A stretch of DNA of 64,000 nucleotides, from the NCBI RefSeq assembly GCF_002723455.1, contig NZ_PDUS01000001.1:221599-285598 (forward strand), read 5' to 3'. This DNA is from Pseudoalteromonas sp. 3D05 (GTDB lineage: Bacteria; Pseudomonadota; Gammaproteobacteria; Enterobacterales; Alteromonadaceae). Position numbers and translations under genes: made by a program. The first letter of the stretch is position 1. Every line of letters begins with the position of its first letter. The notes under the pieces are model-generated. The model was not told the DNA's origin and did not search any database. It saw nothing but the letters and a program-made list of their open reading frames with translations. Of the stretch, positions 15,018 through 25,164 are shown piece after piece.

Positions 15018-16523
15018 ATGACGGGTAAAACGCTGATTTTCAATTTTGATGGCACAGGGAACGAACCCCGTGATGCGGAGCAATTTAGTTCTGAGCATTT
15101 TAAAGAAGATGCCAGTATCTCAAATATTCTCAAGTTGCATTTATTATTAGGTGGCACACTCAATAACGAGCCCGCAACCGAGTTTGATAGCCAGCTTAGT
15201 TTTTACTACCAGGGTATAGGCACACAAGGCAGCCGTTTAAAACGTTTATTAAATCAAACACTGGCACCTCGTGATGACGATGTTGCCAGTATTTTAAATC
15301 ACGCCATGAGTGATTTTAAAACGTATTACCAACCGGGCGATTGTGTGTTACTAACGGGCTTTAGCCGCGGCGCGGCGTTGGCTCGTCGGTTTGCTAAGTG
15401 TCTTGAACGCTTTTTAACCGACCAAGTTTACCTGTGTGTGTTTGATACCGTTGCCTCGATTGGCCTTTCTAAAATGACTAAAGCCACGCGTGGTGCTGAG
15501 CACGTTATTTTTGAAAACCATACCCTTGCTAACAATGTGAGTGCTGCCTTGCATTGCGTGTCGCTTGATGAAAAACGCCGTGCTTTTGAGCCAACTTTAA
15601 TTAATCATCAAGCTCATGTTGATGAAGTGTGGTTTGCCGGTGCGCACTCAGATATAGGTGGTGGGTATTACCGTGATGGCCTTGCCGACATTTGCCTTCG
15701 CTTTGCTATTGAGTGGTTGCTCGAAAAACCCTTGCCTGTGGGCTTTATTACCAGCCAAGATATTGATTATGAGCTGCTCTTTCCAAACGTTAAAAATGCA
15801 TTGATTGCCCAAGACGATGTAACCGTCACGCCAGATCCATTAGCACTTAGCCACCAGCAAAATTACTTTTGGTTTAACCCATTTTTTAAACTTATTGATC
15901 GGGAGTGTTGTGTATTGGTGAATGAACAACAAAGTGATATACCGCCAGTGGTTCATCATAGTGTGGCAAAACGGATTCATCATTTAACCAGCTATCGCCC
16001 TGAATCATTAAAAAGCGTGAACTACCAGCTTTTATACAGTGATAACACGACACTGAAATTTACCGGTTTGAGCGCCCATATTGCTCTGATGAATCAAAAT
16101 ATGGCGGTGTTAAAAATAGACCAAAGTCACGATGTAGTGGTGTTTGCGTCTGAGCAGTATAATGCAACGGGCTTAATGCTTGAGCAAGGTGCAACTTACC
16201 GTTTTACTCCCTACCCTGATCAATACTGGTTTGATGATGGGGTAAAGTGTACTGCTGCTGGCTGGCACCGTGATAACGTAAAACTAGGGGTGAAAGAAAT
16301 CCCTATGGCACTGCTCGAACCCTTTAGGCGTTTACCACAATCCCCATGGTTTGCTTTAGGTGGCGCAATTGATTTCACTGATAACGACGCTTTTGAGATT
16401 GCCGTCGGCGGCGAGTTTAAAATGCACCATTCAGGCGAGTTTACGCCTTTTGCTAATGACTTAATGCGTTTTTATGGTGCTAATGCGGGGAAAATAAAAG
16501 TAAAAGTAACGCGTTTAGGGTAA
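15018..16523 (+). CDS. DUF2235 alpha/beta-hydrolase, phospholipase-like
   Basis: A 501-residue protein beginning LIFNFDGTGNEP, with the nucleophile elbow LLTGFSRGAALAR (about residues 112-124) and WFAGAHSDIGGGY (about 210-222). These are hallmarks of the DUF2235 family, which includes the type VI phospholipase effectors Tle1. The last 200 residues form a separate, unrecognised domain. No signal peptide is present, and no type VI secretion or immunity gene is adjacent, so an orphan effector, a lipid-remodelling enzyme or a toxin are all open. The serine and aspartate of the triad are visible; the histidine may be in VVHHSVAKRIHH. AAGGA precedes the start by 9 bases. Confidence 0.82.
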   Translation: MTGKTLIFNFDGTGNEPRDAEQFSSEHFKEDASISNILKLHLLLGGTLNNEPATEFDSQLSFYYQGIGTQGSRLKRLLNQTLAPRDDDVASILNHAMSDFKTYYQPGDCVLLTGFSRGAALARRFAKCLERFLTDQVYLCVFDTVASIGLSKMTKATRGAEHVIFENHTLANNVSAALHCVSLDEKRRAFEPTLINHQAHVDEVWFAGAHSDIGGGYYRDGLADICLRFAIEWLLEKPLPVGFITSQDIDYELLFPNVKNALIAQDDVTVTPDPLALSHQQNYFWFNPFFKLIDRECCVLVNEQQSDIPPVVHHSVAKRIHHLTSYRPESLKSVNYQLLYSDNTTLKFTGLSAHIALMNQNMAVLKIDQSHDVVVFASEQYNATGLMLEQGATYRFTPYPDQYWFDDGVKCTAAGWHRDNVKLGVKEIPMALLEPFRRLPQSPWFALGGAIDFTDNDAFEIAVGGEFKMHHSGEFTPFANDLMRFYGANAGKIKVKVTRLG

Positions 16524-16527
16524 GGCT

Positions 16528-17268
16528 TTATTGCGTGTAGTGATTGATAATGTTGGTAATCGGTGTTTCGAGCTGTTTAATTGCATCATCAATTTTTTGG
16601 CTATGTGCTGTGCTCACTGTTTTATTACTAAACATAAAATGAATAGGGTTGTCGTTTACAATATAGGGGTGCAGTGAAATGCCTTCAATATTTTTTTCCG
16701 CCATTAAATATAAGCCGGAGACTTCGTCGTCTATCATAAAGTCGACTCGTTTTGCTTTTAGCATTAACAACCGTTGATTAATCATTTTTACTGGCACGAT
16801 AAGGCTTTTATAGTCTGTTTGTTGACTTAACTGTGCAAACTCCTCGCCGTAATAGCCTCCGCTGTTAATCACAAAAGTTTTGCCGTTGTGCATTAAGTGT
16901 TGCAGGTCATGTTTTACAAACGCGCTGTTTTCATACCAAAATAGGCGCATGCGTTCTCGCCTGTAGGGCAGTGAAAAGTGGCTGTACTGTGCTCTTTCGT
17001 CGCTATAACTTGCCGCAGGTAATACATCAACAGTGCCTTTTTTTAGTTCCACTAAGCCTCTAATTGATGAGGGTAATAATACAAACTGGCTACAAAACCC
17101 CGCTTTTTTTAGCACTAGGCGCGTTATATCTATATCAATGCCACTGAGTGTTCTCTCCCCTTTAAATACAAAAGGAGGCCATGGTTGGCCAATACCTACT
17201 TTGAGTGTTTTTTCACACGCAAGGCTAAGGGGTGCTAATAATATAAAAATAATACACAGATATTTAAT
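16528..17268 (-). CDS. Periplasmic amino-acid-type binding protein (SBP_bac_3), possible ATT start
   Basis: The first in-frame ATG (17115) would delete the signal peptide and first strand. The frame runs on upstream through LKVGIGQPWPPFVFKG and a leader (KYLCIIFILLAPLSLACE), making a full 246-residue protein like its relatives at 61467 and 62403. Between the upstream stop (about 17295) and this leader there is no ATG, GTG or TTG. ATT at 17268 (or 17271), 6 or 3 bases after AGAGAG, is the best start; CTG at 17259 is possible. Such orphan solute-binding-like proteins may bind amino acids. A recent start-codon loss is the alternative. Confidence 0.65.
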   Translation of the reverse strand: MKYLCIIFILLAPLSLACEKTLKVGIGQPWPPFVFKGERTLSGIDIDITRLVLKKAGFCSQFVLLPSSIRGLVELKKGTVDVLPAASYSDERAQYSHFSLPYRRERMRLFWYENSAFVKHDLQHLMHNGKTFVINSGGYYGEEFAQLSQQTDYKSLIVPVKMINQRLLMLKAKRVDFMIDDEVSGLYLMAEKNIEGISLHPYIVNDNPIHFMFSNKTVSTAHSQKIDDAIKQLETPITNIINHYTQ

Positions 17269-17332
17269 AATGAACTCTCTGCATTGCTTCGTTTATTTTA
17301 TAAGTATGCAACAATCTGGCGGAAACACAAAA

Positions 17333-17354
17333 AAAGCAGCTTAAAAGCTGCTTT
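17333..17354 (-). terminator. Intrinsic terminator after the chitin cluster
   Basis: A perfect 10-base stem (AAAGCAGCTT with AAGCTGCTTT, AA loop) is followed on the minus strand by seven T. It lies 59 bases past the stop of the last chitinase gene and separates it from the binding-protein gene. Confidence 0.88.
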
Positions 17355-17412
17355 GAATAATTGAGTTACTTAAATTGCCACCTGAGAGTAGGTCAGGTGG
17401 CCTTTGTTTAAA

Positions 17413-20046
17413 TTAAAGTAACTTCCATACGTCAGCTGAGCCAGGCTCGTTTCCTTGAGTCCACCACTTAGCTTGGTATTTGTTGCCGTTGTGAGACACT
17501 TCATCACCGCTGTTATACACACCAGATGATTGCCAAACAACACTGCCAGAACCATCTACAGGTTGAGTTGTTGCTTCCCATACGCCGCCTAAATCAGGAC
17601 GATTACCTTGTGTCCACCATTTTGCTTTGTATTCAACACCGTTATAAGTCACTACATCGCCACCTACGTATACCGCAGCTGCATCCCAGCTACCTTTTGG
17701 TGGTTCTGTTGTATCTGTGTTTGTTACCGTTACAGTAAAGCTTTGTGATGTGCTTAGTTCACCATCGCTCACAGCCACCGATACGGTTAGGTTGGTATCA
17801 GCTTCAACGTTACCAGCCTCTAAACTAACGTTTGCTCCGCTGCCTACAAGTGTTAAACCCGCTGGCACTGTCCATGTGTATGAAAGTGCATCGTTTTGTG
17901 CATCAGTTGCAACAACTGATACGTTAGCAGATGCGCCTTCTTCAACACTGACATTAGCGATTGCATCAACACTTGGCGCGGTGTTATCACCACCACCTGT
18001 TGTAGGTGCAATTACGTTTACGGTCACGTCGCGGCTTACGGTTGCTTCGCCATCAGATACACTAACCGTTACAACGTACTGTGTATCAACCGTGACAGCT
18101 GGTGCTGTAATCACAAGTGATGCACTGTTTTGGCCAGATACAGTTAATGCACTGTCTGCTGCCCAGCTAAAACTTAGTGGGTCGTTGTCAGCATCGGTTG
18201 CAGACGCTGCTACGGCTACACTTTCGCCAGCGTTTACAGACACTGTTGAAGACACAGAAAGCACTGGCTTTTTGTTACTTGGTGGATTAACCACACCGCC
18301 TAAACCATCGTGCATTGCGTTAAGGATATCGCCATTATCAGCATCGATTTCCCAAGCGAATAAACCACCTAGGTTATGCTGCTTAACATACGCTCCTTTA
18401 GCGAGTACCGAACGGCGGTTATCGTATGTGATCAACTTACCACTACTGCGATTCCATACATAAGCGGCTTCTGCCATTTCGTCGTAACCCGCTTCAAAAC
18501 CATTAACGCCTTGCTCATTAGCACCAAGCATATAAGTTTTAATGCCTTTGTAGTCGATTACGCCGTCTTCCCAAACGCCTTGTGCCGTAGAGCCTTTTAA
18601 TGGCCCATTACCTGGTGCCGTCATCGGGTTACCATCAATTGTTGTGTTTTGTGGGTAAACACCTTCCCAACCACGGCCATACATTGCTGCGCCAACAACT
18701 ATTTTCTTCGACGGTACATTTTGCGCTAGTAATAGCTGTATTGCATTGTCAGTGGTGTATGCAGGGCCTTTACGTGGCTCGCCATTTTCATCTAATCCCG
18801 TGCCATTACATTGGCCTACACTCATGTGTTCACCACAGTAAAGTGCCGTTTGGTGACCTGTTACGCCGCTCCATGCACCGTAAAAATCGTATGTCATGGC
18901 GAAAATATAGTCCATGTGCTGACTAGCTGCTTGGTAGTCAACGTCTTCAATTTTGTCGTAACCTGCACCAATAGCCGACGTTAGCTCGTAAGTACGGCCT
19001 GTTTCTGCTTCAAGTTTATCAAGCATGGCACGTAACTCTTGCATTAGCGCCACATAAGCTGGACCGTCGTTTACTGGGTCGCCGATGTCTGGGTTAGGGC
19101 CGTCACCACCTGGGAATTCCCAATCGATATCAACACCGTCGTAGAATTTCCATGTTCTTAAAAACTCTTCCATTGAGGCAACAAACGTGTCGCGGTTAGC
19201 TTTATTAGTAAAGCCACCAAATGGGTCTGATAATGTCCAACCACCTACAGATGGTAAAATTTTAATATCTGGGTAACGCTGTTTAAGTGCCATTAACTGC
19301 GAATAAGTACCACGAATTGGATCTTTTGCATCAACACCTGGCAACGCTTTTTGAACTGCTGCCCAAGGGTCGTGAATAACCACTTCGTAATCTGCAGAGC
19401 CGGCACAAGCTGTATCAAGCGCACGCTTAGGACCACCTGTTAACGAAGCATTTTCACCACAGATTGGGATAAAGCCGTATAGAATGTGGCTTAAGTTTTG
19501 TGCTGGCATATTGGTTACATCGTAATCGCGGCCATAAATACCCCACTCGACAAAGTAAGCGCCCGTAACTAAGCCTGCTTTGGTGCCAATGTCGCGGTTA
19601 TTTGGATCTACATCCATCGGCAATGGCGCTAAGTGGCCACCGTCAGTATCAGCAATAACAATAGGTTTGCCTGCACTGCGTGCACACGTTGTGCCGCCTT
19701 CACATAGCTCAACATACATTGTATGGCGGCCTGCTTTGTTATATGGGAATGTGATAGTACCTTTTTTGCTGCCTGCTGCAAGTGCGCCTTCATTGACTAG
19801 CATGTCATCAAAATATACTTTGTAGCTATCGCCACCGTCACCACTCCAGGCGCTCCACTCAATATTGATCGTTACTTCATCAACGCGCGAAACAAGTTGC
19901 TTATATGAGCCTGTGCCCTCTAAATCAACTTGTACAAATGAGTACTGTTGTGGCTCCCAGTTAATGCTTGGTGTAGATGGTGCAGCAGATGCTGTACTTG
20001 CAAATAAAGCAACACCGATGGCTGCGCTTAGTTGTTTGATATTCAT
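17413..20046 (-). CDS. chiA: Secreted GH18 chitinase with ChiA-type N-domain and two CBM5/12
   Basis: An 877-residue exported enzyme: signal peptide 1-21, a ChiA-N-type domain (about 24-140), and a GH18 barrel (about 160-585) with the catalytic motif DGVDIDWE at 303-310 (Glu310 is the proton donor). Two Ig/PKD-like modules (about 600-780) follow, then two chitin-binding CBM5/12 modules with AKWWTQGN. It hydrolyses chitin, and by resemblance to Serratia ChiA it is probably processive. It is last in a three-gene run on the minus strand with about 65-base gaps. The same GH18-AA10-GH18 set is known from chitin-degrading pseudoalteromonads (family knowledge). Confidence 0.93.
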   Translation of the reverse strand: MNIKQLSAAIGVALFASTASAAPSTPSINWEPQQYSFVQVDLEGTGSYKQLVSRVDEVTINIEWSAWSGDGGDSYKVYFDDMLVNEGALAAGSKKGTITFPYNKAGRHTMYVELCEGGTTCARSAGKPIVIADTDGGHLAPLPMDVDPNNRDIGTKAGLVTGAYFVEWGIYGRDYDVTNMPAQNLSHILYGFIPICGENASLTGGPKRALDTACAGSADYEVVIHDPWAAVQKALPGVDAKDPIRGTYSQLMALKQRYPDIKILPSVGGWTLSDPFGGFTNKANRDTFVASMEEFLRTWKFYDGVDIDWEFPGGDGPNPDIGDPVNDGPAYVALMQELRAMLDKLEAETGRTYELTSAIGAGYDKIEDVDYQAASQHMDYIFAMTYDFYGAWSGVTGHQTALYCGEHMSVGQCNGTGLDENGEPRKGPAYTTDNAIQLLLAQNVPSKKIVVGAAMYGRGWEGVYPQNTTIDGNPMTAPGNGPLKGSTAQGVWEDGVIDYKGIKTYMLGANEQGVNGFEAGYDEMAEAAYVWNRSSGKLITYDNRRSVLAKGAYVKQHNLGGLFAWEIDADNGDILNAMHDGLGGVVNPPSNKKPVLSVSSTVSVNAGESVAVAASATDADNDPLSFSWAADSALTVSGQNSASLVITAPAVTVDTQYVVTVSVSDGEATVSRDVTVNVIAPTTGGGDNTAPSVDAIANVSVEEGASANVSVVATDAQNDALSYTWTVPAGLTLVGSGANVSLEAGNVEADTNLTVSVAVSDGELSTSQSFTVTVTNTDTTEPPKGSWDAAAVYVGGDVVTYNGVEYKAKWWTQGNRPDLGGVWEATTQPVDGSGSVVWQSSGVYNSGDEVSHNGNKYQAKWWTQGNEPGSADVWKLL

Positions 20047-20111
20047 AGGTCTCTCTTATCCATTATTTATGTAATTATTTAATAAGTTTGAACTGCAAAA
20101 CTTAGGCTTTA

Positions 20112-21725
20112 TTAAAGTTTGCTCCATACATTGGCTTGCCCTGGCGTATCGCCCTGAGTCCACCATTTAGCGCGATAGCGCTGTCCTTGATACGTTACTT
20201 CTGCGCCAGCTTGGTAGGCTTTGCTGGTATTCCAAGTGGCTGCTGTGTCAGCTACTGAGGCTGATTCCCATGCCGCTGAGGTATCTGGTTGTTGGCCTTT
20301 GTTCCACCATTTAGCGGTGTAAATCACGTTAGCAAAACGGGCTTTATCGTTTGCTTGATAGATCTGAGTGCTGTCCCATTCAGGTACTGTTGGATCAACA
20401 GGGTCAACCGGATCAACCACAGGCACATCGTTAACCGTGACGCTAAAACTGGTTTGGGTAGTTAATTGACCATCCGATACAGATACTGCAATGGTGTAAT
20501 CGGTGTTTGCTGATACCTCTGCAGTGGTTAAGTTGATGTTGGCACCAGAGCCTGTGAAGCTTAGCGGTGTAGGCACTGTCCAGCTGTAAGTTAGCTCACT
20601 TTGCTCATCATCAAAGGCATGCAGATGAATTGCTGTTGTGGTGTTTTCATCAACTACGAGGTTATCTGGGGTATGTACAATGGGTGCGGTGTTTGTTGGC
20701 GCACCTTGCACACTCAAGGCATAGGTATAATTTGCATTGCTGCTGTACACTTGGTTTATCAGTACGTCGGTTGCATCAAACGTAATGTCGCCCGCTTGGT
20801 TTTGCACACCAATTTGCACTAGATGCGCATAATCGAGGTTGAGCTGCTCAGCCAATGCTTGTTGCCAATTTGCTTGATTGTCGGCATTGATTTTAAGCTG
20901 TTGGTTGATCACCTCTTGGCCTGTTTCGTCAAATAATCGCGCCCATACGGTGTCGCCTGCAATGGCGTTTTGCCCTTGGCGAACAAAATAACCGACGCTA
21001 GTCCACGAATTTGGATCAGTCGGGCCTGCGTCATTTACTATGTTGATGTCGCTACAGTTATAAAAGCCTTCACCGACCACATCATTACGTTGCCAACGGC
21101 TATATAAAATGGCCTCGCCGCTGCGGTCTTGCGGAATTGCAACATTCATTTCGTAGTAGCGTTTACCATCGGGGTCTTTAACAACCTCAATGTTGTCGTG
21201 CTCTTGTACTAGCTGTAAGTCTTGCCAAGTTAGTACGTCAGTTGCGCTATTGAAGCTTGGCTTGGTAATGTAAAACTGCCAAAAGCTTGGGTTGTGCGGG
21301 GTTGATGCAAGGTAACGTATTTGAATATCACCATTGGCATTGGGCACTACATCGCTACGCTGAAAGTGTGGTGAGGGTAAATCCATACCACGCTTTGCGT
21401 TATCGCCACCGGCACATAAAAGCCCATTCGGTACTTTTGCCTCAACCGCGGCTTGGTTTAGATAATCAGGGGTATTAACCGAAAACTCAATTTCTTGTAC
21501 AAACTGTACGGTGCCTGATTCTAAATAAGCAGCACGACATGCTAAGTTTGGAATACTGCTGCCATCTTCTGGCCACCAATAACCACCATCTGCTTGGCAA
21601 AATGATTGGCGGGCTTTGGGGCTGTCCATGTAACCATGCGCATTAACATGTGCAGGCGCTATGCTCAGTAGCACAGTACTGGCAATTGCCGAGAGCGACA
21701 ATGTGTTTAATTTGATTGATGTCAT
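20112..21725 (-). CDS. AA10 lytic polysaccharide monooxygenase (chitin-active)
   Basis: A 537-residue secreted copper enzyme that oxidatively breaks crystalline chitin. The signal peptide (1-29) leaves His30 as the new N-terminus (HGYMDSPKARQ), and His144 in STPHNPSFW is the second ligand of the histidine brace. The AA10 domain (30 to about 225) is followed by a GbpA-like module (about 240-340), an Ig/cadherin-like module (about 345-435), a DPVDPVDP linker and two CBM5/12 modules containing AKWWNKGQ and AKWWTQGD. It is the middle gene of the chitin cluster and should act together with the two chitinases. Confidence 0.93.
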   Translation of the reverse strand: MTSIKLNTLSLSAIASTVLLSIAPAHVNAHGYMDSPKARQSFCQADGGYWWPEDGSSIPNLACRAAYLESGTVQFVQEIEFSVNTPDYLNQAAVEAKVPNGLLCAGGDNAKRGMDLPSPHFQRSDVVPNANGDIQIRYLASTPHNPSFWQFYITKPSFNSATDVLTWQDLQLVQEHDNIEVVKDPDGKRYYEMNVAIPQDRSGEAILYSRWQRNDVVGEGFYNCSDINIVNDAGPTDPNSWTSVGYFVRQGQNAIAGDTVWARLFDETGQEVINQQLKINADNQANWQQALAEQLNLDYAHLVQIGVQNQAGDITFDATDVLINQVYSSNANYTYALSVQGAPTNTAPIVHTPDNLVVDENTTTAIHLHAFDDEQSELTYSWTVPTPLSFTGSGANINLTTAEVSANTDYTIAVSVSDGQLTTQTSFSVTVNDVPVVDPVDPVDPTVPEWDSTQIYQANDKARFANVIYTAKWWNKGQQPDTSAAWESASVADTAATWNTSKAYQAGAEVTYQGQRYRAKWWTQGDTPGQANVWSKL

Positions 21726-21791
21726 TGTGTTGTCCTCAAAAAGACTATATTTAAGGGTGAGTGAATGCTCACCCTCTTTTATTGTTATTGT

Positions 21792-24700
21792 TTACAGGCT
21801 ACAGCTTTTGCTCCAATCGGCAGTGCCTGGCTCTGAGCTGGTCCACCATTTGGCTTTATACACTGCATTGTTATGCACCATTAGATCGCCGCCAGCAGCA
21901 TGGCTAGGATTGCCTGCCCAGTCGGTTTGAGGGAAGTTTGGATAAACCGCAATATCAGCAACGGCTACACCTTCACACGTACCTGATGTGTCACCGCCTC
22001 CATTACCGCCGCCTGTGTCACCACCGCCATTGCCTGGGGTTGCATCTGGTAGCATTGGGTATTCAGCTTTGAATGCGTAAGTTTTGCCATCTTTTTCAAT
22101 GGTGAAGTTACTAGGTCCTGTGATTGGCATGTAGTACATAACTTGCGCATTTACGGTTGCACCTGCACTGAAGTCTTTTGGTTGACCGCCCCATTCATTG
22201 TTCAGTGTGATTGAGAAGCGATGGAACTCGTTCTCAAAACCGCCAATATTATTACCCGCTGCGTTCGATCCATTTACTTCTACTGCCATGCCCAGTTTTT
22301 CTTGTGCATTCCAGTTAGATTTAAAAATAGCTGAGGTTGATACCGGCACATCAAATGAGATTTTTGCACCACTTAAATCAAGACTTGAGTTATTAGTAAA
22401 TGCAAACGTTGGGCTGATTGGGTAGTTATCATCGCCAATTGGGAAGTCTTTTGCTGTAAATGTTATATCTACTGCTTCCGCAGGCACTGTGAAGTTTGGA
22501 TTTCCACCATGTACATCATATGCAACACCGCTTTGATTAAACTTGTCGTATGCTAATGAAGTTAATGTAGAACCCATGAAGTACTCGCCTTTGGCTGAGT
22601 CATAGTCAAAGTCACCTGCCAGCTCCCAGAACATAATACCGCCAAGGCCATTGTTGATAACGTAATCAACCTTTGTTGCCATTGACTCTTCATCTTCTAT
22701 CGAGAGGAATACTTTTTTATCTGCGTTCCATAACCAAGGTGCAACGGCAACGCTGTCATAGTGACGAGTATAAGTACCCGTTAAGCGGTCATCAGCGTCT
22801 GTATCAGGTGTTAAGCCATACACGCCTAAATACGAGCCAACAATACCGTTTTCAAGGTTTTTAACATGCCATAGTGGGTTTGAACCAGCTGGCATTTCTT
22901 GGCCTGCATCGTTCTTATCATGCCAAAGGTTATCAATGCCTAACGCACCATTACCGCATTTGTTTTTCTCACCTACGCCAGTACCTTTAGCGCAATCAGC
23001 TTGGTTTGGTAACGCCGCTTGGCCCCATAAACCGTTTGTTCCGCCTGATACATCTTTAAAGCCACGAGTGTAGTAAGGTAAACCAATATTAATACGACCT
23101 GCTGACATCGCACCACGGAAGTAACGCACTGCCCAATCAGTATTTAAATAACCAATGCCTTCAAACTCTTTGGTGCCGTATACATTCCATTGCGCAAGCT
23201 CTGAGTCTAACCCAGTATCAAATAATGCCGCGTTATGGCCTACGTGTGAGTTCCATGCGCCGTGTAAGTCGTACGACATGATGTTAACGTAATCAAGGTA
23301 TTTAACAGTTTGGAATGTTTCCATACCGCGTAGCAAATAACCTGAAGATGGGGATGCAATCGTTAGTAAATAATGCTTACCCGCAGCCTCACCTGCACGG
23401 TCTAACGCCTCACGTACTTTTTTCATTAGCACTTGGTATGAGGCATTTAAACCACCACGACGTGCGTTTGAAATTGGGAAGTCATCAGGATGGCCTGAGT
23501 CATTCATTGATGATGGATATTCGTAATCGATATCAACCCCATCAAAACCATATTTTTCAATAAACTCAACTGCACTTTGCGCAAATGCATTGATACCTGC
23601 ATGGTTAACTGAACCATCAGCATTGGTGGTCATGGTGTAAAAACCACCGCTTGCAACACGGCCTGTTTCATCAAAGTAACCGCCGGTTTCAGCCCAACCG
23701 CCCACAGATATGAGTGTTTTTACATCTGGGTGTTGTTTTTTGTATTTGTTTAACAGGTTAAAGTGACCTTTGTAGTTAAACTCTGGGTCCATTTCTGCGC
23801 CAACTACGCCCGGCCATTCCATATTAGTGGCAGGATTATTTACTGAAGTAGGATCGCCAATAGATACTTTGTTGTTTGCATCAACATGGGCAAATGCATA
23901 GTTGATGTGGGTGATTTTATCCCACGGAATATCGTTCACTAAATAGCTGGGTTGACCATTAGCGCCATTACGCCAGCTAGTAAAGTATCCAATTACACGG
24001 CGTGGATGATCTGGGCCCATGATCTCACGGCCATCTGCATCATAAATTGTACAGTAAGGCGTATTTACACCGGGTGTTTGATACAAACCTTGTGGACGAC
24101 AATCACTGCCCGTAACTGGGCCGGTATTTTCGTCAACAACCGTTAATACTTTTGTTACTTGCGCTGTTGCACCGTCGTTATCGGTCACCGTTAGGGTGAA
24201 AGTTGCTTGACCAAGTGCCGTTGCTTGCCATGCAAAACTACTCTGTGGTGAGTTTGATTGGTGAACATCCACCCCGTTTGCTGCAAAGCTTAGAGCCGTT
24301 ACTTGGCCATCACTATCAGTTCCAGAAAGTGCAAACACCACCTGCGAACCAACAACCAGTTGATCCGGTAGCGTGCTAAATGAAATAGCAGCAACGGGTG
24401 CTTGATTTACAGGGTCAACTACAACGGCATCGCTCACACTAATTGTTTGTGTAATTTGTGGTGATTTTGCGCCTTGATCATCTGTTGCAACCGCACTAAT
24501 TTGATGTGAACCAGGGCTTGCCTGCCAATTTGCACTAAACGGTGCAGTGGAATCAACCAGTACTGACGTGCCATCAACAAAAAATTCTACATTTGTGACC
24601 GTGCCATCAGCATCTGTTGCTGATGCCGAAATGACAACGCTGTCTTTATCGGCAAATTGAGAACCTTCAGCGGGGCTCAAGCTGGCTATAACAGGGCTTT

Positions 24701-24968
24701 CATTTTCTGTGACAGCGCTGTCACACTTACCCAATAATTTCCACTCTTGCCAGTCGCCAGCATTCTCCACAGGATTAGATTGCGTCCACCACTTGGCTTC
24801 ATACGCGTTTCCTTGTGACTGAACTTGGCTTCCGCCAGTGTGTGTTTGACCTGATTGCCATGACGTCAGCGCGCTACAGTCAACTGCTGCATGCGCACTT
24901 AGGCCAATAACGCTAAGTGATAGGGCACTTAACTTAAAGGCATTTATTAGTATATTACGTGAGCTCAT
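21792..24968 (-). CDS. Large multidomain secreted GH18 chitinase
   Basis: A 1058-residue enzyme from the ATG at 24968, chosen for GGAGGAG just upstream; an in-frame ATG 11 codons earlier lacks one. Order: signal peptide, N-terminal CBM5/12 (AKWWTQSN), two Ig/PKD-like modules (about 90-280), GH18 barrel (about 325-765) with DGVDIDYE (catalytic Glu483 in this numbering), a ChiC-type C-domain (about 830-990), a Gly-rich linker and a terminal CBM5/12. It is first in the chitin cluster. Binding modules at both ends suit attachment to insoluble chitin. Export across the outer membrane would be by type II secretion (inference). Confidence 0.93.
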   Translation of the reverse strand: MSSRNILINAFKLSALSLSVIGLSAHAAVDCSALTSWQSGQTHTGGSQVQSQGNAYEAKWWTQSNPVENAGDWQEWKLLGKCDSAVTENESPVIASLSPAEGSQFADKDSVVISASATDADGTVTNVEFFVDGTSVLVDSTAPFSANWQASPGSHQISAVATDDQGAKSPQITQTISVSDAVVVDPVNQAPVAAISFSTLPDQLVVGSQVVFALSGTDSDGQVTALSFAANGVDVHQSNSPQSSFAWQATALGQATFTLTVTDNDGATAQVTKVLTVVDENTGPVTGSDCRPQGLYQTPGVNTPYCTIYDADGREIMGPDHPRRVIGYFTSWRNGANGQPSYLVNDIPWDKITHINYAFAHVDANNKVSIGDPTSVNNPATNMEWPGVVGAEMDPEFNYKGHFNLLNKYKKQHPDVKTLISVGGWAETGGYFDETGRVASGGFYTMTTNADGSVNHAGINAFAQSAVEFIEKYGFDGVDIDYEYPSSMNDSGHPDDFPISNARRGGLNASYQVLMKKVREALDRAGEAAGKHYLLTIASPSSGYLLRGMETFQTVKYLDYVNIMSYDLHGAWNSHVGHNAALFDTGLDSELAQWNVYGTKEFEGIGYLNTDWAVRYFRGAMSAGRINIGLPYYTRGFKDVSGGTNGLWGQAALPNQADCAKGTGVGEKNKCGNGALGIDNLWHDKNDAGQEMPAGSNPLWHVKNLENGIVGSYLGVYGLTPDTDADDRLTGTYTRHYDSVAVAPWLWNADKKVFLSIEDEESMATKVDYVINNGLGGIMFWELAGDFDYDSAKGEYFMGSTLTSLAYDKFNQSGVAYDVHGGNPNFTVPAEAVDITFTAKDFPIGDDNYPISPTFAFTNNSSLDLSGAKISFDVPVSTSAIFKSNWNAQEKLGMAVEVNGSNAAGNNIGGFENEFHRFSITLNNEWGGQPKDFSAGATVNAQVMYYMPITGPSNFTIEKDGKTYAFKAEYPMLPDATPGNGGGDTGGGNGGGDTSGTCEGVAVADIAVYPNFPQTDWAGNPSHAAGGDLMVHNNAVYKAKWWTSSEPGTADWSKSCSL

Positions 24969-25164
24969 CTGCTCCTCCGCCCAGGGGGTAAAAAATAACA
25001 TTTATTTTACAACTTCATTCAAAATTAACACAGTTTACATATACGTCAACTTAATATTAGAAAATAAAGGTACAAAAACCACCCTTCTTACAATCAAAAA
25101 GAGTTAAGCGTAAGTAAAAACCCAACCCTAAAGTATCAATAATCGCATTTGTATCTGCAAATTT

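Noticed and set aside
17717..18463. 248-codon open frame antisense to the chitinase gene
   Set aside because: It is rich in Thr, Ser and Ala, mirrors the codon pattern of the Ig-like repeats on the other strand, and has no ribosome binding site; it is a shadow of chiA.
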